From assembly GCF_038002345.1 (NCBI RefSeq), contig NZ_JBBOCJ010000001.1, positions 3,224,001 to 3,288,000 of the forward strand: a stretch of 64,000 nucleotides of DNA, read 5' to 3'. Positions 25,131-34,641 of the stretch are shown here, in pieces. Position numbers and translations under genes: made by a program. The DNA comes from Paenibacillus sp. FSL M7-0420. Its GTDB lineage: Bacteria; Bacillota; Bacilli; Paenibacillales; Paenibacillaceae. The notes beneath the pieces are model-generated. The model saw only the letters and a list, made by a program, of their open reading frames with translations, searched no databases and was not told the DNA's origin. Each line of letters opens with the position of its first letter. The stretch's first letter is position 1.

Positions 25131-25287
25131 TCAATAAAATAACAGCAACCGCTATCCGCAGGATGTTCGCTTTCAAGTGAAACGTACTATCCATATGCTC
25201 GGAAAATGCTACTTATCTAAAAGTTGAAAGCGCATAATAAGAGAAGAGAGGTACAGCATTCTAATGGGGAAAGAAGGATGGGGCAGG

Positions 25288-26277
25288 ATGGAGAAATATA
25301 TAGTTGGCATTGATCTGGGCGGAACCAATATTAAGGCAGGTCTGTTCGATGAGGATTTCACGGCGGTAGAGGAAATTTCACTACCCACAGAAGCGCAGGA
25401 GGGGCCCGCACATGTGCTGGAGCGGATCAGGCTTGCTGTTGCGCAGCTATGTGCAGGAAGCGGGATTTACGAGTCACAGATTGCCTGTATGGGCATGGGA
25501 ATCCCCGGCCTGCTCGACCCGGAGGAGGGACTGTCGGTCTTCTCACCGAATTTTCCCGGCTGGGAGCAGGTCCATGTGGTCAATGAAATGAAGCCTTACT
25601 ACGGCTTCGAGGTCTACATAGATAATGATGTGCGGGTTAATCTTTACGGGGAATGGCACCATGGTGCCGGACAAGGATACAAGCATCTGATTCTGCTCAC
25701 ACTCGGCACCGGTCTCGGCTCCGGGATGGTTCATGACGGCAATGTGCTGTATGGGACAACCTTCAGCGCTGGTGAAATCGGACATATGAATATGTACCGG
25801 CAGGGACGTCCCTGCCGGTGCGGAAGCTCTGGGTGCCTGGGGCGGTATGTGTCTGCGGTGGGGATGGTGAATACCTTCAAGGAGAAGCTGGAGGCAGGAA
25901 GGGTCAGCCTGATTCAGACCTGGACCGGGCAGACCCGCAAGCAGATCACGGCGCAGATGATCTCGGAGGCTTATGATCTCGGAGACCCCTTGGCCATTGA
26001 GGTCATGCATGAGACGGGGGAGCTGCTGGGATTCGGGCTGGCGAATGTGATTAATCTGCTGAACCCGGAGCTGGTTATTATCGGGGGCGGCATGTCCGCA
26101 GCAGGAGACCGTCTCCTGAATAGTGTCCGCGATACTGTAAATGCCCATGCGCTGAAGCTGTCCGCAAGCCGGTGCCGGATTGTTCAGGCTGAACTGGGCA
26201 GCCGTGCAGGTACGCTGGGTGCTGCTGTATATGCTTATCAGAAAAAGAAGCATACACAACCAGCTCATTCTAATTGA
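25288..26277 (+). CDS. ROK-family sugar kinase (glucokinase-like)
   Basis: 329 residues from the ATG at 25288; the longer start at 25264 has a poorly spaced ribosome site. Phosphate-binding motif VGIDLGGTNIKAGLFD at the start; catalytic region DNDVRVNLYGEW (Asp of VYIDNDV); TLGTGLGSGM; and the ROK zinc motif GHMNMYRQGRPCRCGSSGC. In most ROK kinases the motif ends GCxE; here it reads GCLG. It likely phosphorylates glucose or a related hexose with ATP. Followed by 309 bp (26278-26586) in which I see no gene or clear signal. Confidence 0.85.
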   Translation: MEKYIVGIDLGGTNIKAGLFDEDFTAVEEISLPTEAQEGPAHVLERIRLAVAQLCAGSGIYESQIACMGMGIPGLLDPEEGLSVFSPNFPGWEQVHVVNEMKPYYGFEVYIDNDVRVNLYGEWHHGAGQGYKHLILLTLGTGLGSGMVHDGNVLYGTTFSAGEIGHMNMYRQGRPCRCGSSGCLGRYVSAVGMVNTFKEKLEAGRVSLIQTWTGQTRKQITAQMISEAYDLGDPLAIEVMHETGELLGFGLANVINLLNPELVIIGGGMSAAGDRLLNSVRDTVNAHALKLSASRCRIVQAELGSRAGTLGAAVYAYQKKKHTQPAHSN

Positions 26278-26586
26278 GCGGAAATTCGCGATCTACTGGC
26301 CGCACCCGCCTGATGCAAAACTATTGATTTCCAATAATTCACCATATGTCCATATAAAAGCTCGGAATCGACATGAATCGTCAAATTAACCCAATGAATA
26401 CAGTGACTTGCAGGAGATATACTGATAACAACGCAGGTTACTGGAATATATATCCTTCTCTTCTATAGAAGCAGCATGGATGATCCGGTTCTTCAACAAC
26501 TGCGAATTATAATCACGGGCAAATTGAATGAACCGTTAGCAGGTTGCTGAAGGTATTCATGCGTTCGATAAGGAGCCGTTCATGTT

Positions 26587-27519
26587 ATGAATCTCGTCAT
26601 TGGGGGAAATGGCAGTCTGGGCCATTCCATCACACAAGAATTACTGTCACGGGGAAGACTGGTGAAGGCTACCTACCACCGTTCCAGTCAGGCTTTACGC
26701 AGGCTGAAGGGCCCGCTGTTGACCCTGGCGGCAGTAGATGTAAGGAATGAGAAGGTGCTTGCTGAAGCACTGAATGGGGTGACAAACGTCTATTTCTGTC
26801 TTAATGTGCCGTATCAGGATTGGTACTCTGTCATGCCAGAGGCACTGGAGCGGGTAACCCGCCAGCTTAAGACTGGCCAGACCCTGGTATTTCCGGGCAA
26901 TATCTACGGTTACGGCAAGCTCCAATATCTTCCGGCGGATGAACGCCATCCGAAGGAGGCACGAACCCGCAAGGGGAAGCTGCGGAATCAACTGGAGGAG
27001 CTGATTAAGACGGAGGCTGAACGGCGGGGCTTCCGTTACGTGATTCCGCGATATCCGAATTGTTACGGTCCGAATGTCACGAACCGATTATTCGGACCGA
27101 TCTTCAGCGGAGCCCTCCAAGCCAGAACGATTAAGTGGCCGGTGAAGCTGGACGTTCCGCATGATCTGGTCTATATCCGCGATGCGGCCAGAGCGGCCGT
27201 GCTGCTGGCGGAGAGCGGTGAGCAGGGGGAGTGGCATGTGTCCGGCTCCGGAGCGATTGAGGGGCGGCAATTTCTGATGAATATCCACCATGCGGCTGGC
27301 AGTCCGGGAAAGTGCTGTGCGGTGCCTGGCTGGGCAGTCGGATTAGCCGGTGTGTTCAATAAGGAAGCAAGCGAATTCCATGAGCTTCTATACGAATTCG
27401 AGTATCCGCTTCTGCTGAATGATCATAAATTCATGATGCGGTTCCCCGAATACAATCCGACATCGTATAAAAAGGCCATTAGGGAAACCATAGAATGGTT
27501 CCGTGAAGAGCTGGGTTAG
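26587..27519 (+). CDS. NAD-dependent epimerase/NmrA-like oxidoreductase
   Basis: 310 residues, extended SDR type. The Rossmann motif NLVIGGNGSLGHSITQELLS is at the N-terminus. FPGNIYGYGK and YVIPRYPNCYGPNVTNRLFG follow, with a loosely conserved active-site region. AAGGAGC precedes the ATG. Such proteins act on sugar nucleotides or small metabolites; the substrate cannot be told. No operon partner. Confidence 0.78.
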   Translation: MNLVIGGNGSLGHSITQELLSRGRLVKATYHRSSQALRRLKGPLLTLAAVDVRNEKVLAEALNGVTNVYFCLNVPYQDWYSVMPEALERVTRQLKTGQTLVFPGNIYGYGKLQYLPADERHPKEARTRKGKLRNQLEELIKTEAERRGFRYVIPRYPNCYGPNVTNRLFGPIFSGALQARTIKWPVKLDVPHDLVYIRDAARAAVLLAESGEQGEWHVSGSGAIEGRQFLMNIHHAAGSPGKCCAVPGWAVGLAGVFNKEASEFHELLYEFEYPLLLNDHKFMMRFPEYNPTSYKKAIRETIEWFREELG

Positions 27520-27631
27520 CGGAGTAAGCCAAGGGAAATGAGCAGCAGTGCTTTTTAATGACAAGCTTGCAGAATTGTACGCCGTCCCGGGTAGCATGAT
27601 ATGCTATAGGCAGTAATACACGGGAGGTAAT

Positions 27632-28165
27632 ATGATGACACGTGACATACAACATATGCCTTATGGCTATGAACCGCCAGCCAGTGAGCGCAAGGGAACG
27701 CTCATTTTCTATGATTCGTTCGAGCATATATCGGATATGGAGCTGCTCAAGGCGGCGGAGACGGCAGTGGAGCGCAAGTTCACGAAGCTGGTGCTCTACC
27801 CGCTGCATGAAGAAACCGTCCGGCGGATGACGAAGGAGCCGGTGAAGGCTTGGTATAAGCGGGATGACCGGCTGCATGCGTGGAAAAAAGAGCAGGGACA
27901 GTCCTTCATCACCGTAGAGAGTCTCGAGGGTAAGCGAAAGAAGTACACTCCGCTGGATTCGGCGCTGCGTCATATCAGCGACATTTACCCCGCGCCGTAT
28001 TTTCTCTATCTGACTCCAGATATGGCGAATCTGTTCGCCTCCTTCTCCTCCTTCGAGGAGTGGATTGTCAAGCTGCGTCTGCTGCTCTCCGAAGCGCCGG
28101 CTGAGGTCCATCCACGACTGGAGAAGTTCCGTCACCGCTGGGATGTGGCAGGCAGGGAACGCTGA
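27632..28165 (+). CDS. Conserved-looking hypothetical protein
   Basis: 177 residues, GGAGGTAAT before the ATG. Soluble alpha/beta protein with no TM segment or signal. Notable segments are KGTLIFYDSFEHISDMELLK, KLVLYPLHEETVRRM, YKRDDRLHAWKKEQ and APYFLYLTPDMANLFASF. The Rossmann-like alternation suggests a nucleotide-binding fold, but I recognise no family and assign no function. Confidence 0.7.
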   Translation: MMTRDIQHMPYGYEPPASERKGTLIFYDSFEHISDMELLKAAETAVERKFTKLVLYPLHEETVRRMTKEPVKAWYKRDDRLHAWKKEQGQSFITVESLEGKRKKYTPLDSALRHISDIYPAPYFLYLTPDMANLFASFSSFEEWIVKLRLLLSEAPAEVHPRLEKFRHRWDVAGRER

Positions 28166-28202
28166 ACGGGTTACACCTTAGTCCGCCTCATTCCGGCAGG
28201 CG

Positions 28203-28258
28203 CAGGCCAGCCAAGCCTTGACAGTAGTGTTCTACTGCTGCAAGGACTGGCTGGCCTG
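28203..28258. terminator. Large hairpin between convergent genes
   Basis: CAGGCCAGCC ... GGCTGGCCTG outer arms (28203-28212, 28249-28258) with nested CCTTG/CAAGG and CAGTAG/CTACTG arms. A strong stem without a long T-run; a likely bidirectional terminator. Confidence 0.65.
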
Positions 28259-28304
28259 TTCTGTGACAAGGGGTAGAGGGATGCAGCAGGAAGGGAATCC
28301 CGGA

Positions 28305-28748
28305 TTATTTGTGAAGCCCGGCTTGCTTGCGTCTGTAAGTGTACATTCTCCACTGATAATGAATGAAGCAGCCGATGCAGAAGCCGAGTATGGCAACCGT
28401 TGCTGCGATTCCGACCATCATGGTGAAGATATATCCGGCGATCGTCCATCCGGCCAGAAAGCTGACCAGTCCGCCTGCCAGACAGAAGACGGCAATCTTC
28501 TGGTTGAATTGCTGCTGCTCCGGGTCTTCAAGCACATAGGCGGAGCGCGGCTTCGTCAGCAGCGGGCTGCATAGCCTGATGACGGGATTATATCCGAAGA
28601 TTAGACCTGATAATCCGGCCGCAAGCGGGAGAGCGAGAATCCAGTGGAGACCTGTGAGCAAGGCCAGTAATACAGAGATGACAATGAAGGCCTGATTGAG
28701 CTTCACTAGCGGGCGGGGAATTCCCTGCATTGCAGGCTTTTGACTCAT
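28305..28748 (-). CDS. DUF4395 membrane protein
   Basis: 147 residues from the ATG at 28748 (AAAGGTG upstream). Four TM helices. Family signs are PLVKLNQAFIVISVLLAL near the N-terminus, the cytoplasmic FGYNPVIRLCSPLL, and the ending GFCIGCFIHYQWRMY with two cysteines spaced CIGC. DUF4395 genes often lie near thioredoxin-like genes, which suggests a redox role, but no such gene is adjacent here. Confidence 0.8.
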   Translation of the reverse strand: MSQKPAMQGIPRPLVKLNQAFIVISVLLALLTGLHWILALPLAAGLSGLIFGYNPVIRLCSPLLTKPRSAYVLEDPEQQQFNQKIAVFCLAGGLVSFLAGWTIAGYIFTMMVGIAATVAILGFCIGCFIHYQWRMYTYRRKQAGLHK

Positions 28749-28901
28749 TGTAATCACACCTTTCATATTGGAATAATTAATTTTAATTCGATTATAGCGG
28801 CAGAACAGATGGGTGGCAATCCTTAAGTCTTATGACTCAACAGTGAATATTAAAATTTAAAATTATTATCCATTGACAGGAGGCGTTTTTTTGTGGTTTT
28901 A

Positions 28902-28925
28902 TTATGTAGACCAATTGTTATAATG
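28902..28925. promoter_or_regulatory. LmrA/YxaF-type operator
   Basis: TATGTAGACCAATTGTTATA, upstream of the TetR gene, resembles the B. subtilis LmrA box (TATAGACC ... TATA) as I recall it. It overlaps the possible -10 TATAAT at 28919-28924. Confidence 0.5.
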
Positions 28926-28956
28926 GTTGGATCGTCAAGATAAGGAAGTGTAGAGC

Positions 28957-29526
28957 TTGTCGAACAAGCCTAATGCACGCGAAGCCATTGTGGATACGGC
29001 TTCCAGGTTGTTTTTTACACAGGGGTACCATGCTACCGGACTGAATCAGATCATTAAAGACAGCGAATCGCCCAAGGGTTCCTTGTATTATTATTTTCCC
29101 CACGGCAAAGAGGAGCTGGCCCTGACCTGCATTAACCGGACTAGTGAAGAGGTAGCCCGTTTATTGCGCCATTATATGGAGAGTGAAGCGGTGCCGGCTC
29201 AGGCTGTGCAGAATTTCATCATGTCTATGGCAAATGAGGCGGAGAAATCCTCTTTTGAAGGACTGGTTCCGTTCAGCTTCTGGGTAGCCGTGGAGACCTC
29301 CTGTGTCAGCCATGAGCTGCGCACTGCTTGCCAGTGTGTCTTCAGGGATTGGCAGGATATTATTGCGAAGCGTCTGATCCGGGAGGGGGTACAGGAGGAA
29401 TCGGCAGAGTGCAAAGCTTCGGTGGTGGTCTCCTTGTTCGAGGGGGCGCTGCTGCAGGCGTTGACCTGCAGAAATATTCAACCGCTGGAAGCAGCAGCAG
29501 AGTGCATTCCGGCAATACTGGCTTAA
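28957..29526 (+). CDS. TetR-family regulator, LmrA/YxaF type
   Basis: 189 residues, TTG start with AAGGAAG upstream. The N-terminal HTH is AREAIVDTASRLFFTQGYHA then TGLNQIIKDSESPKGSLYYY, with FPHGKEELA after it, exactly the LmrA/YxaF form. The ligand domain contains two cysteine-bearing segments (ETSCVSHELRTACQCVF). It lies 54 nt upstream of the MFS pump gene and should repress it and itself through the operator at 28902-28925. Confidence 0.87.
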   Translation: MSNKPNAREAIVDTASRLFFTQGYHATGLNQIIKDSESPKGSLYYYFPHGKEELALTCINRTSEEVARLLRHYMESEAVPAQAVQNFIMSMANEAEKSSFEGLVPFSFWVAVETSCVSHELRTACQCVFRDWQDIIAKRLIREGVQEESAECKASVVVSLFEGALLQALTCRNIQPLEAAAECIPAILA

Positions 29527-29580
29527 CCGTAATACGCAAGACCATAGAGAGATATACACAGATACCAGGAGGATACGAGA

Positions 29581-31047
29581 GTGAATGCAACTATGACTGA
29601 CAAGGGTTCAAGTAAGCCCCGGCAATTCAAGACTTTACCCATTCTGATCTCCCTGCTGATTGCCGGCTTCATCGGCATGTTCAGTGAGACCGCCCTAAAT
29701 GTAGCTTTAAGTGATCTTATGAATGTTCTGCAAATTACACCATCGACGGCGCAGTGGCTGACTACCGCCTATCTGCTGACGCTGGGTATTCTGGTTCCGA
29801 TCTCAGGGATGCTTCTGCAGTGGTTCACCACAAGACAGTTGTTCGTCGCTGCCCTATGCTTCTCTATTCTGGGCACGTTCCTTGCGGCGATGTCGCCGAA
29901 TTTCGAGTTTCTGCTCACTGCGAGAGTGGTGCAGGCGATGGGAACCGCGCTGCTTCTGCCGCTGATGTTCAATACGATTCTAATCATCATTCCCGCTGAG
30001 AAAAGAGGGGCGGCGATGGGACTTATCGGCTTGGTAATCATGGTAGCTCCGGCAATTGGACCTACGATTGCCGGTCTGCTGATTGAGAGCCTGAGCTGGC
30101 ACTGGATCTTCTGGCTGTCCCTGCCGTTCCTGGTAATGGCTCTAATTAGCGGAATCCTCTTCATGCAGAACGTCACGGAAGTGACGAAGCCTAAGATTGA
30201 TGTCCTGTCCATTATTCTGTCCTCCTTCGGCTTCGGCGGTATTGTCTACGGCTTCAGCAGCGCCGGTGAAGCGGAAGGCTGGGGAAGTCCGAAGGTTATT
30301 ATCGCCATCGTGATCGGTGCGATTGCCCTTATTCTGTTCTGTATCCGCCAGTTGACGATGAAGCAGCCGATGATTGATCTGCGCGCCTTCAAGTTCCCGA
30401 TGTTCGTGGTAGGGGTACTGATGGTCTTCATCTGTATGATGGTCATTCTCTCCTCGATGCTGATTCTTCCGATGTATCTGCAGCAGGGACAAGGGTATTC
30501 AGCCTTCAAGGCAGGATTACTGCTGCTGCCGGGCGGAATCATCAACGGGCTGATGTCGCCGGTCATGGGACGTCTGTTCGACAAATACGGTCCGAAATGG
30601 CTGGTTATCCCCGGACTGGTGCTCGTCGCTGTCTCCTTGTGGTTCTTCTCGGGGATTACAGCTACTTCAACCGTAGTCTTCGTGATCGTGCTTCATAGTG
30701 TGCTTATGATCGGAATCTCCATGATTATGATGCCTGCCCAGACGAATGGTATCAATCAGCTTCCGCTGGAATACTACCCGCATGGTACTGCCATTATGAA
30801 TACACTTCAGCAGGTGGCGGGTGCGATTGGTACAGCACTGGCGGTAAGCATCATGACCTCCGGCTCCAAAAGCTACATGCAGACCGTCACTAACCCGGCT
30901 GATCCGCTGAACATCGGCGCTGCCTTCACTCATGGGGTGCAGAATGCCTTCATCTTCGGGATGGTCATGGCTATTATAGGTCTGGTGATTGCGTTCTTCC
31001 TTAAGCGTGTCATCGTTTCGCACAAGACTCAGGCTTCTATGCATTAA
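29581..31047 (+). CDS. MFS drug efflux transporter, DHA2 family (LmrB-like)
   Basis: 488 residues, 14 TM helices, GTG start. Motif A-like and C-like signatures are present: TAQWLTTAYLLTLGILVPIS, ARVVQAMGTALLLPLMFNTI and GPTIAGLLIESLSWHWIFW. Proton-driven export of hydrophobic drugs is expected. The TetR-MFS arrangement equals B. subtilis lmrA-lmrB. Confidence 0.88.
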   Translation: MNATMTDKGSSKPRQFKTLPILISLLIAGFIGMFSETALNVALSDLMNVLQITPSTAQWLTTAYLLTLGILVPISGMLLQWFTTRQLFVAALCFSILGTFLAAMSPNFEFLLTARVVQAMGTALLLPLMFNTILIIIPAEKRGAAMGLIGLVIMVAPAIGPTIAGLLIESLSWHWIFWLSLPFLVMALISGILFMQNVTEVTKPKIDVLSIILSSFGFGGIVYGFSSAGEAEGWGSPKVIIAIVIGAIALILFCIRQLTMKQPMIDLRAFKFPMFVVGVLMVFICMMVILSSMLILPMYLQQGQGYSAFKAGLLLLPGGIINGLMSPVMGRLFDKYGPKWLVIPGLVLVAVSLWFFSGITATSTVVFVIVLHSVLMIGISMIMMPAQTNGINQLPLEYYPHGTAIMNTLQQVAGAIGTALAVSIMTSGSKSYMQTVTNPADPLNIGAAFTHGVQNAFIFGMVMAIIGLVIAFFLKRVIVSHKTQASMH

Positions 31048-31067
31048 TTAATCTGCTATTGACTAAG

Positions 31068-31113
31068 AACCTCTCCTTGCTAAAATGGGCAGCCATTTGG
31101 CGGGAGAGGTTTA
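31068..31113 (+). terminator. Terminator after the MFS gene
   Basis: Outer stem AACCTCTCC / GGAGAGGTT with a nested AAATGG/CCATTT hairpin and a short T-run. Confidence 0.7.
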
Positions 31114-31229
31114 TTTGTGTTTGCTAATGTATGGAGGCGGATGTGAGGCGGCTGGACTTCGTTTGGTTAATACTGTATATTAAGCATAGATTAACGATGT
31201 ATAGGTGAAACAAACAGGAGGAAATGCCG

Positions 31230-31562
31230 ATGAAGGTCAGCAAAGAAATGCTGAAGGGGAGCACGGGGACGATGATCCTCACTCTGCTGCTGGACAGGCC
31301 GCTGTACGGGTACGAGCTGATTAAAGAGCTGGAGCAGCGCTCGCAGGGAGTTTTTGCCCTGAAGGAGGGTACGCTCTACCCGATTCTCCATGCGATGGAG
31401 AGCGAACGCTGGGTGGAAGCGTATTGGATGGAGGTAGACGGACGCAGACGCAAGTATTACCGGCTATTGGATGAAGGCAAGCACAAGCTTCAGGAGAAGA
31501 AGGCGGAATGGGCGCTGTTCAAGGGTGCCATGGATACCGTTCTGGGGGAGGGCAGCGGCTGA
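31230..31562 (+). CDS. PadR-family transcriptional regulator
   Basis: 110 residues from the ATG at 31230, which is 9 nt after AGGAGG; the ATG at 31224 is too close. Typical PadR winged helix: MLKGSTGTMILTLLLDRPLY then GYELIKEL, the wing FALKEGTLYPILHAMES and RRRKYYRLLDEGKHKL. The stop overlaps the start of the next gene (TGATG), so the two are coupled. PadR proteins usually repress the gene pair they sit with. Confidence 0.9.
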   Translation: MKVSKEMLKGSTGTMILTLLLDRPLYGYELIKELEQRSQGVFALKEGTLYPILHAMESERWVEAYWMEVDGRRRKYYRLLDEGKHKLQEKKAEWALFKGAMDTVLGEGSG

Positions 31563-32887
31563 TGGAGCAGAGTAAGAAGGAACTGGAGCGTTATCTGGAT
31601 ACAGTATGCGCAGAGGTTAGAGCCAAAGGGATGCACAGTGAAATCCGGGACGAGCTTAGCGGACACTTCACAGACCTGGTGTCGGAGCGGCTGGAGCTTG
31701 GTGCTTCCGAAGAAGAGGCGCAGCGGTATGCGATCGCGCAAATGGGAGACCCGCAGGCCATCGGCCGGAATCTGCACCAGATTCACAAGCCCAGGATTCC
31801 TTGGTCACTGCTGGCGGGTGTTATTCTGTTGTCGGCGGTAAGTCTGCTGGGGATGGGATCTATTGAAGCAGGAGGTTACTTGGAACGCTATCACTTGGTG
31901 CCTATGCAGCGCCAACTGATATTTATTATTCTCGGGGTGTGCCTTATGACAGGATTATACTTTATTAACTTTAAGAGGATGCAAAAAGCATCAGGGAGTA
32001 TATATATCGCTGCGCTAATGACTGTCGCAGTCAGCATTTTGCTGGTTCCTGATATGAACAGTGGGACCAGGCGCTATGTTGGGGTTGCGGGATTTTATTT
32101 TGACCTTATTGGTTATAGTCCTTATGTGTTTATCATTGCGCTGGCAGGGATATGGACCCGTCCAGGTTTCCTGCGAAGCTATAACGTTCGGATCAGAGAG
32201 TTATTGAAGCTCTTGCTCCTGCTGTTGCCTGCGGTAATTTATGCTTCAGTTTCTTCCTTTCCAGAGTTAATCTTATATTTGGTTGTTTCTCTGATCATGT
32301 ATATCTGGATCTCCCGGCGCTGGGTGACAGGCATATTAATTTCCGCTGTATCCTTATTTTCAGGAGGAATCTATGTTTGGAATGATCACATTCTTCGGGA
32401 ACGGCTGATTGGAGCAATTAATTTTAATTTAAGACCGGACACAACTGGTTATATGAATCGTGAAATTATAGATGCTATCCAATCAGCAGGCTGGAGAGGA
32501 CAGGGGTTTGGCTATTTGGGAGATGCCCTTCCTTATCCTTATACGGATTTGTTTCCGGCGTATCTCATTCAATGCTTCGGTTGGACGGGTGGTCTTCTGC
32601 TCCTTGCTTTAACCTGCTGGTTTGTTCTCAAAATGATCTCCTATGCCCGCGCGGTAAGCGATACCTATGGGCGGATGCTGATTATTGGCATGGCACTGAT
32701 GATCTCCATCCGTTTAGTGTACGGCCTCTCCATTCTCAGCGGTAGAATGCCGCTTACATCCATACCGTTTCCTTTCCTAAGCTACGGGCAGCATGTCCTA
32801 ATTGAATTCGCCGCTGTCGGATTGCTAATGGGGGTATACCGGCGGAAGGATATGCTCCCTGCGGCACAAGTTCCGTCTGGACTATAG
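31562..32887 (+). CDS. HAAS-domain FtsW/RodA/SpoVE-family membrane protein
   Basis: 441 residues from the ATG at 31562. The N-terminal 80 residues form a HAAS-type helical domain (LERYLDTVCAEVRAKGMHSE, SEEEAQRYAIAQMGDP), commonly paired with PadR. The rest is a SEDS fold with about ten TM helices, including the GRGFG-like GWRGQGFGYLGDALPYPYTD, GWTGGLLLLA and PFPFLSYGQHVL. SEDS proteins polymerise glycan strands. The Asp of the HTDF motif is kept (YTDLFPAYL), but the following Glu-Glu pair is Gln-Cys, so activity is uncertain. Probably a regulated, accessory wall-synthesis protein. Confidence 0.82.
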   Translation: MEQSKKELERYLDTVCAEVRAKGMHSEIRDELSGHFTDLVSERLELGASEEEAQRYAIAQMGDPQAIGRNLHQIHKPRIPWSLLAGVILLSAVSLLGMGSIEAGGYLERYHLVPMQRQLIFIILGVCLMTGLYFINFKRMQKASGSIYIAALMTVAVSILLVPDMNSGTRRYVGVAGFYFDLIGYSPYVFIIALAGIWTRPGFLRSYNVRIRELLKLLLLLLPAVIYASVSSFPELILYLVVSLIMYIWISRRWVTGILISAVSLFSGGIYVWNDHILRERLIGAINFNLRPDTTGYMNREIIDAIQSAGWRGQGFGYLGDALPYPYTDLFPAYLIQCFGWTGGLLLLALTCWFVLKMISYARAVSDTYGRMLIIGMALMISIRLVYGLSILSGRMPLTSIPFPFLSYGQHVLIEFAAVGLLMGVYRRKDMLPAAQVPSGL

Positions 32888-32957
32888 ACGGCCTCTGCGG
32901 CTACAAGTATACTGGAAGGGTAAAATATGGGATACTGCGAGAGGAGGGGATTGACAA

Positions 32958-33737
32958 GTGAAGAAGCTGCACATGGCAGGCAGAAGGCTGGCTCTCATCT
33001 CATGTGCGCTGATCTTGGGCGGAACGATGCTGCTTGCACCCAAAGCCGGAGCAAGATTTACGGCAATACCACAGATTCAGAATACCTCAGCAGTTCCGGC
33101 ACAGAGTCCAGTTGTAAAGAAAAACAATCTCCCCGGCGGTTTTGTCTATCTGGATGAGGTTATTCCCTCGGCGCAATATGAGATCCGTTACTATAGCGAG
33201 AATAATTTTACCGGCACCAGGGTGGACGGATATAAGGCACCGCTGGCGATCTTCTCGCGGACTGCCGCTGCTGCGCTGAAGAAGGTTAGCGAAGATCTGG
33301 AACAGAAGGGTTATATCCTGAGAATCTATGACGCTTACCGTCCGCAGCAAGCCGTTAATCACTTCGTGCGCTGGTCACAAGATGCCGGTGATCTGAAGAT
33401 GAAGGCGCAGTATTATCCGAAGCTGGACAAGCGGAATCTGTTCAAGCTGGGCTTCATCGCCAAGAAATCCGGGCATTCCCGGGGCAGCACGATCGACCTG
33501 ACGCTGGCTCAGAAGAGTACAGGCAAGCTGGTGGATATGGGCAGTCCTTATGATTTTTTCGGCGAAATCTCTTACTATAATACGAATCTCATCAGCAGCA
33601 CCCAACATGCGAACCGGAAGATTCTGAAGGATGCGATGACGAAGCAGGGCTTCAAGCCGTACGCCAAGGAATGGTGGCATTTCACACTGATCAAGGAGCC
33701 TTACCCGAAGCAATATTTCAACTTCAAAGTCGAGTAG
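32958..33737 (+). CDS. Secreted D-Ala-D-Ala dipeptidase (VanX-like, M15D)
   Basis: 259 residues, GTG start after GAGGAGGGG. Signal peptide about 1-33. The zinc peptidase core includes YDAYRPQQAVNHF, the zinc motif SGHSRGSTIDLTL (His and Asp) and the catalytic Glu/zinc His in KEWWHFTLIKEPYP. The family cleaves D-Ala-D-Ala dipeptides. Export points to wall peptide scavenging or remodelling and not classical cytoplasmic VanX resistance. No vanHA-like ligase genes lie nearby. Confidence 0.85.
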   Translation: MKKLHMAGRRLALISCALILGGTMLLAPKAGARFTAIPQIQNTSAVPAQSPVVKKNNLPGGFVYLDEVIPSAQYEIRYYSENNFTGTRVDGYKAPLAIFSRTAAAALKKVSEDLEQKGYILRIYDAYRPQQAVNHFVRWSQDAGDLKMKAQYYPKLDKRNLFKLGFIAKKSGHSRGSTIDLTLAQKSTGKLVDMGSPYDFFGEISYYNTNLISSTQHANRKILKDAMTKQGFKPYAKEWWHFTLIKEPYPKQYFNFKVE

Positions 33738-33836
33738 GGCTGTTCCAAAGCTGTATAGAACGGTTAATGAATAATGCAAGGTTAATCTCTGAAGCATGCG
33801 TGCATAATATTCGAATATAGGAAAGGTGGGATCGAT

Positions 33837-34613
33837 TTGATCAAAAGAATCGCAGCCGTATTCCTTAGTGTAATGTTATTTGCAGCAGGAGCAGGTGTAT
33901 TGACCAGTGATAACGTGAGTGCCGCCGGAAGCTTGAGGATTATCGTGAACGGTCAGGAATTGCAGACAGGTGAAGCATCGGCCTATACCAACGGACCGGA
34001 TGTCATGATTCCACTGCGTGAGACGGCACAAGCCCTCAAATATAAGGTCACCTTCAGTGGGGCTACCGGAACGTTCCTGCTGGAACGGTTCCAGGAGAGC
34101 GTTCAGTTCAGATTATCCGGTAAGGAGCTTGTGCTGGACGGCAAGAACAAAGTACCGTTTACAGGCGGCTTTGAGTTAAAACAAAAAAGAGCGTACGCGC
34201 CGCTATCTTTTTTTGCAGCGATCGGGTTAGTTACCTCTTATAATCCGGAAACAGCTCAGGTTGACGTATACACACCGGAGGTAATGGCAACTGCCATAGC
34301 AGGTCTGCTGGCAACCGGTAACTATCCGGCGCTGAAGGAGCGGTATTACGCCAAGGAAGCAGAACCCGCTGCTCTTCCGGTTCTCCAGCAGAGCTGGGAT
34401 GGGATTAACTCGCTGGCGGGCAGTTACCACGGAGTGAAATCGACCACCAGCACACAGCAGGATGGAGTAATCACGATTGTGAGCGTATTGTCCTTCACCA
34501 AAGCGGAGGCTGTACTGACTCTGGAATTTGGCGCTTCAGGCAAGCTCACCAACCTAACTCTAATGCCGGTCCAGGCAGCCAGCGAAGTATTGGCCAGCCC
34601 GGGCCAATCCTAA
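33837..34613 (+). CDS. Secreted stalk-domain protein
   Basis: 258 residues, TTG start after AAAGGTGGG. Signal peptide about 1-30 (VFLSVMLFAAGAGVL...VSAAGS). The stalk domain follows (33-145) with RIIVNGQELQTGEA, VMIPLRETAQALKYKV and AYAPLSFFAAIGL. A C-terminal DUF3887-like region of about 100 residues follows (YPALKERYYA, WDGINSLAGSYHG). Surface or secreted protein of unknown role; it shares only the stalk domain with the protein at 15685-16965. Confidence 0.78.
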   Translation: MIKRIAAVFLSVMLFAAGAGVLTSDNVSAAGSLRIIVNGQELQTGEASAYTNGPDVMIPLRETAQALKYKVTFSGATGTFLLERFQESVQFRLSGKELVLDGKNKVPFTGGFELKQKRAYAPLSFFAAIGLVTSYNPETAQVDVYTPEVMATAIAGLLATGNYPALKERYYAKEAEPAALPVLQQSWDGINSLAGSYHGVKSTTSTQQDGVITIVSVLSFTKAEAVLTLEFGASGKLTNLTLMPVQAASEVLASPGQS

Positions 34614-34641
34614 ATTCGCATAAGACATAACTTCACTCCCG

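Noticed and set aside
26278..26586. Possible small gene or riboswitch in the 309-bp gap before the epimerase
   Set aside because: No start with ribosome site, no conserved structure recognised, no terminator; left blank.
32958..33737. Vancomycin-resistance gene vanX
   Set aside because: The protein has a signal peptide and there are no vanH, vanA or vanRS-like neighbours; the fold is the same but resistance cannot be claimed.
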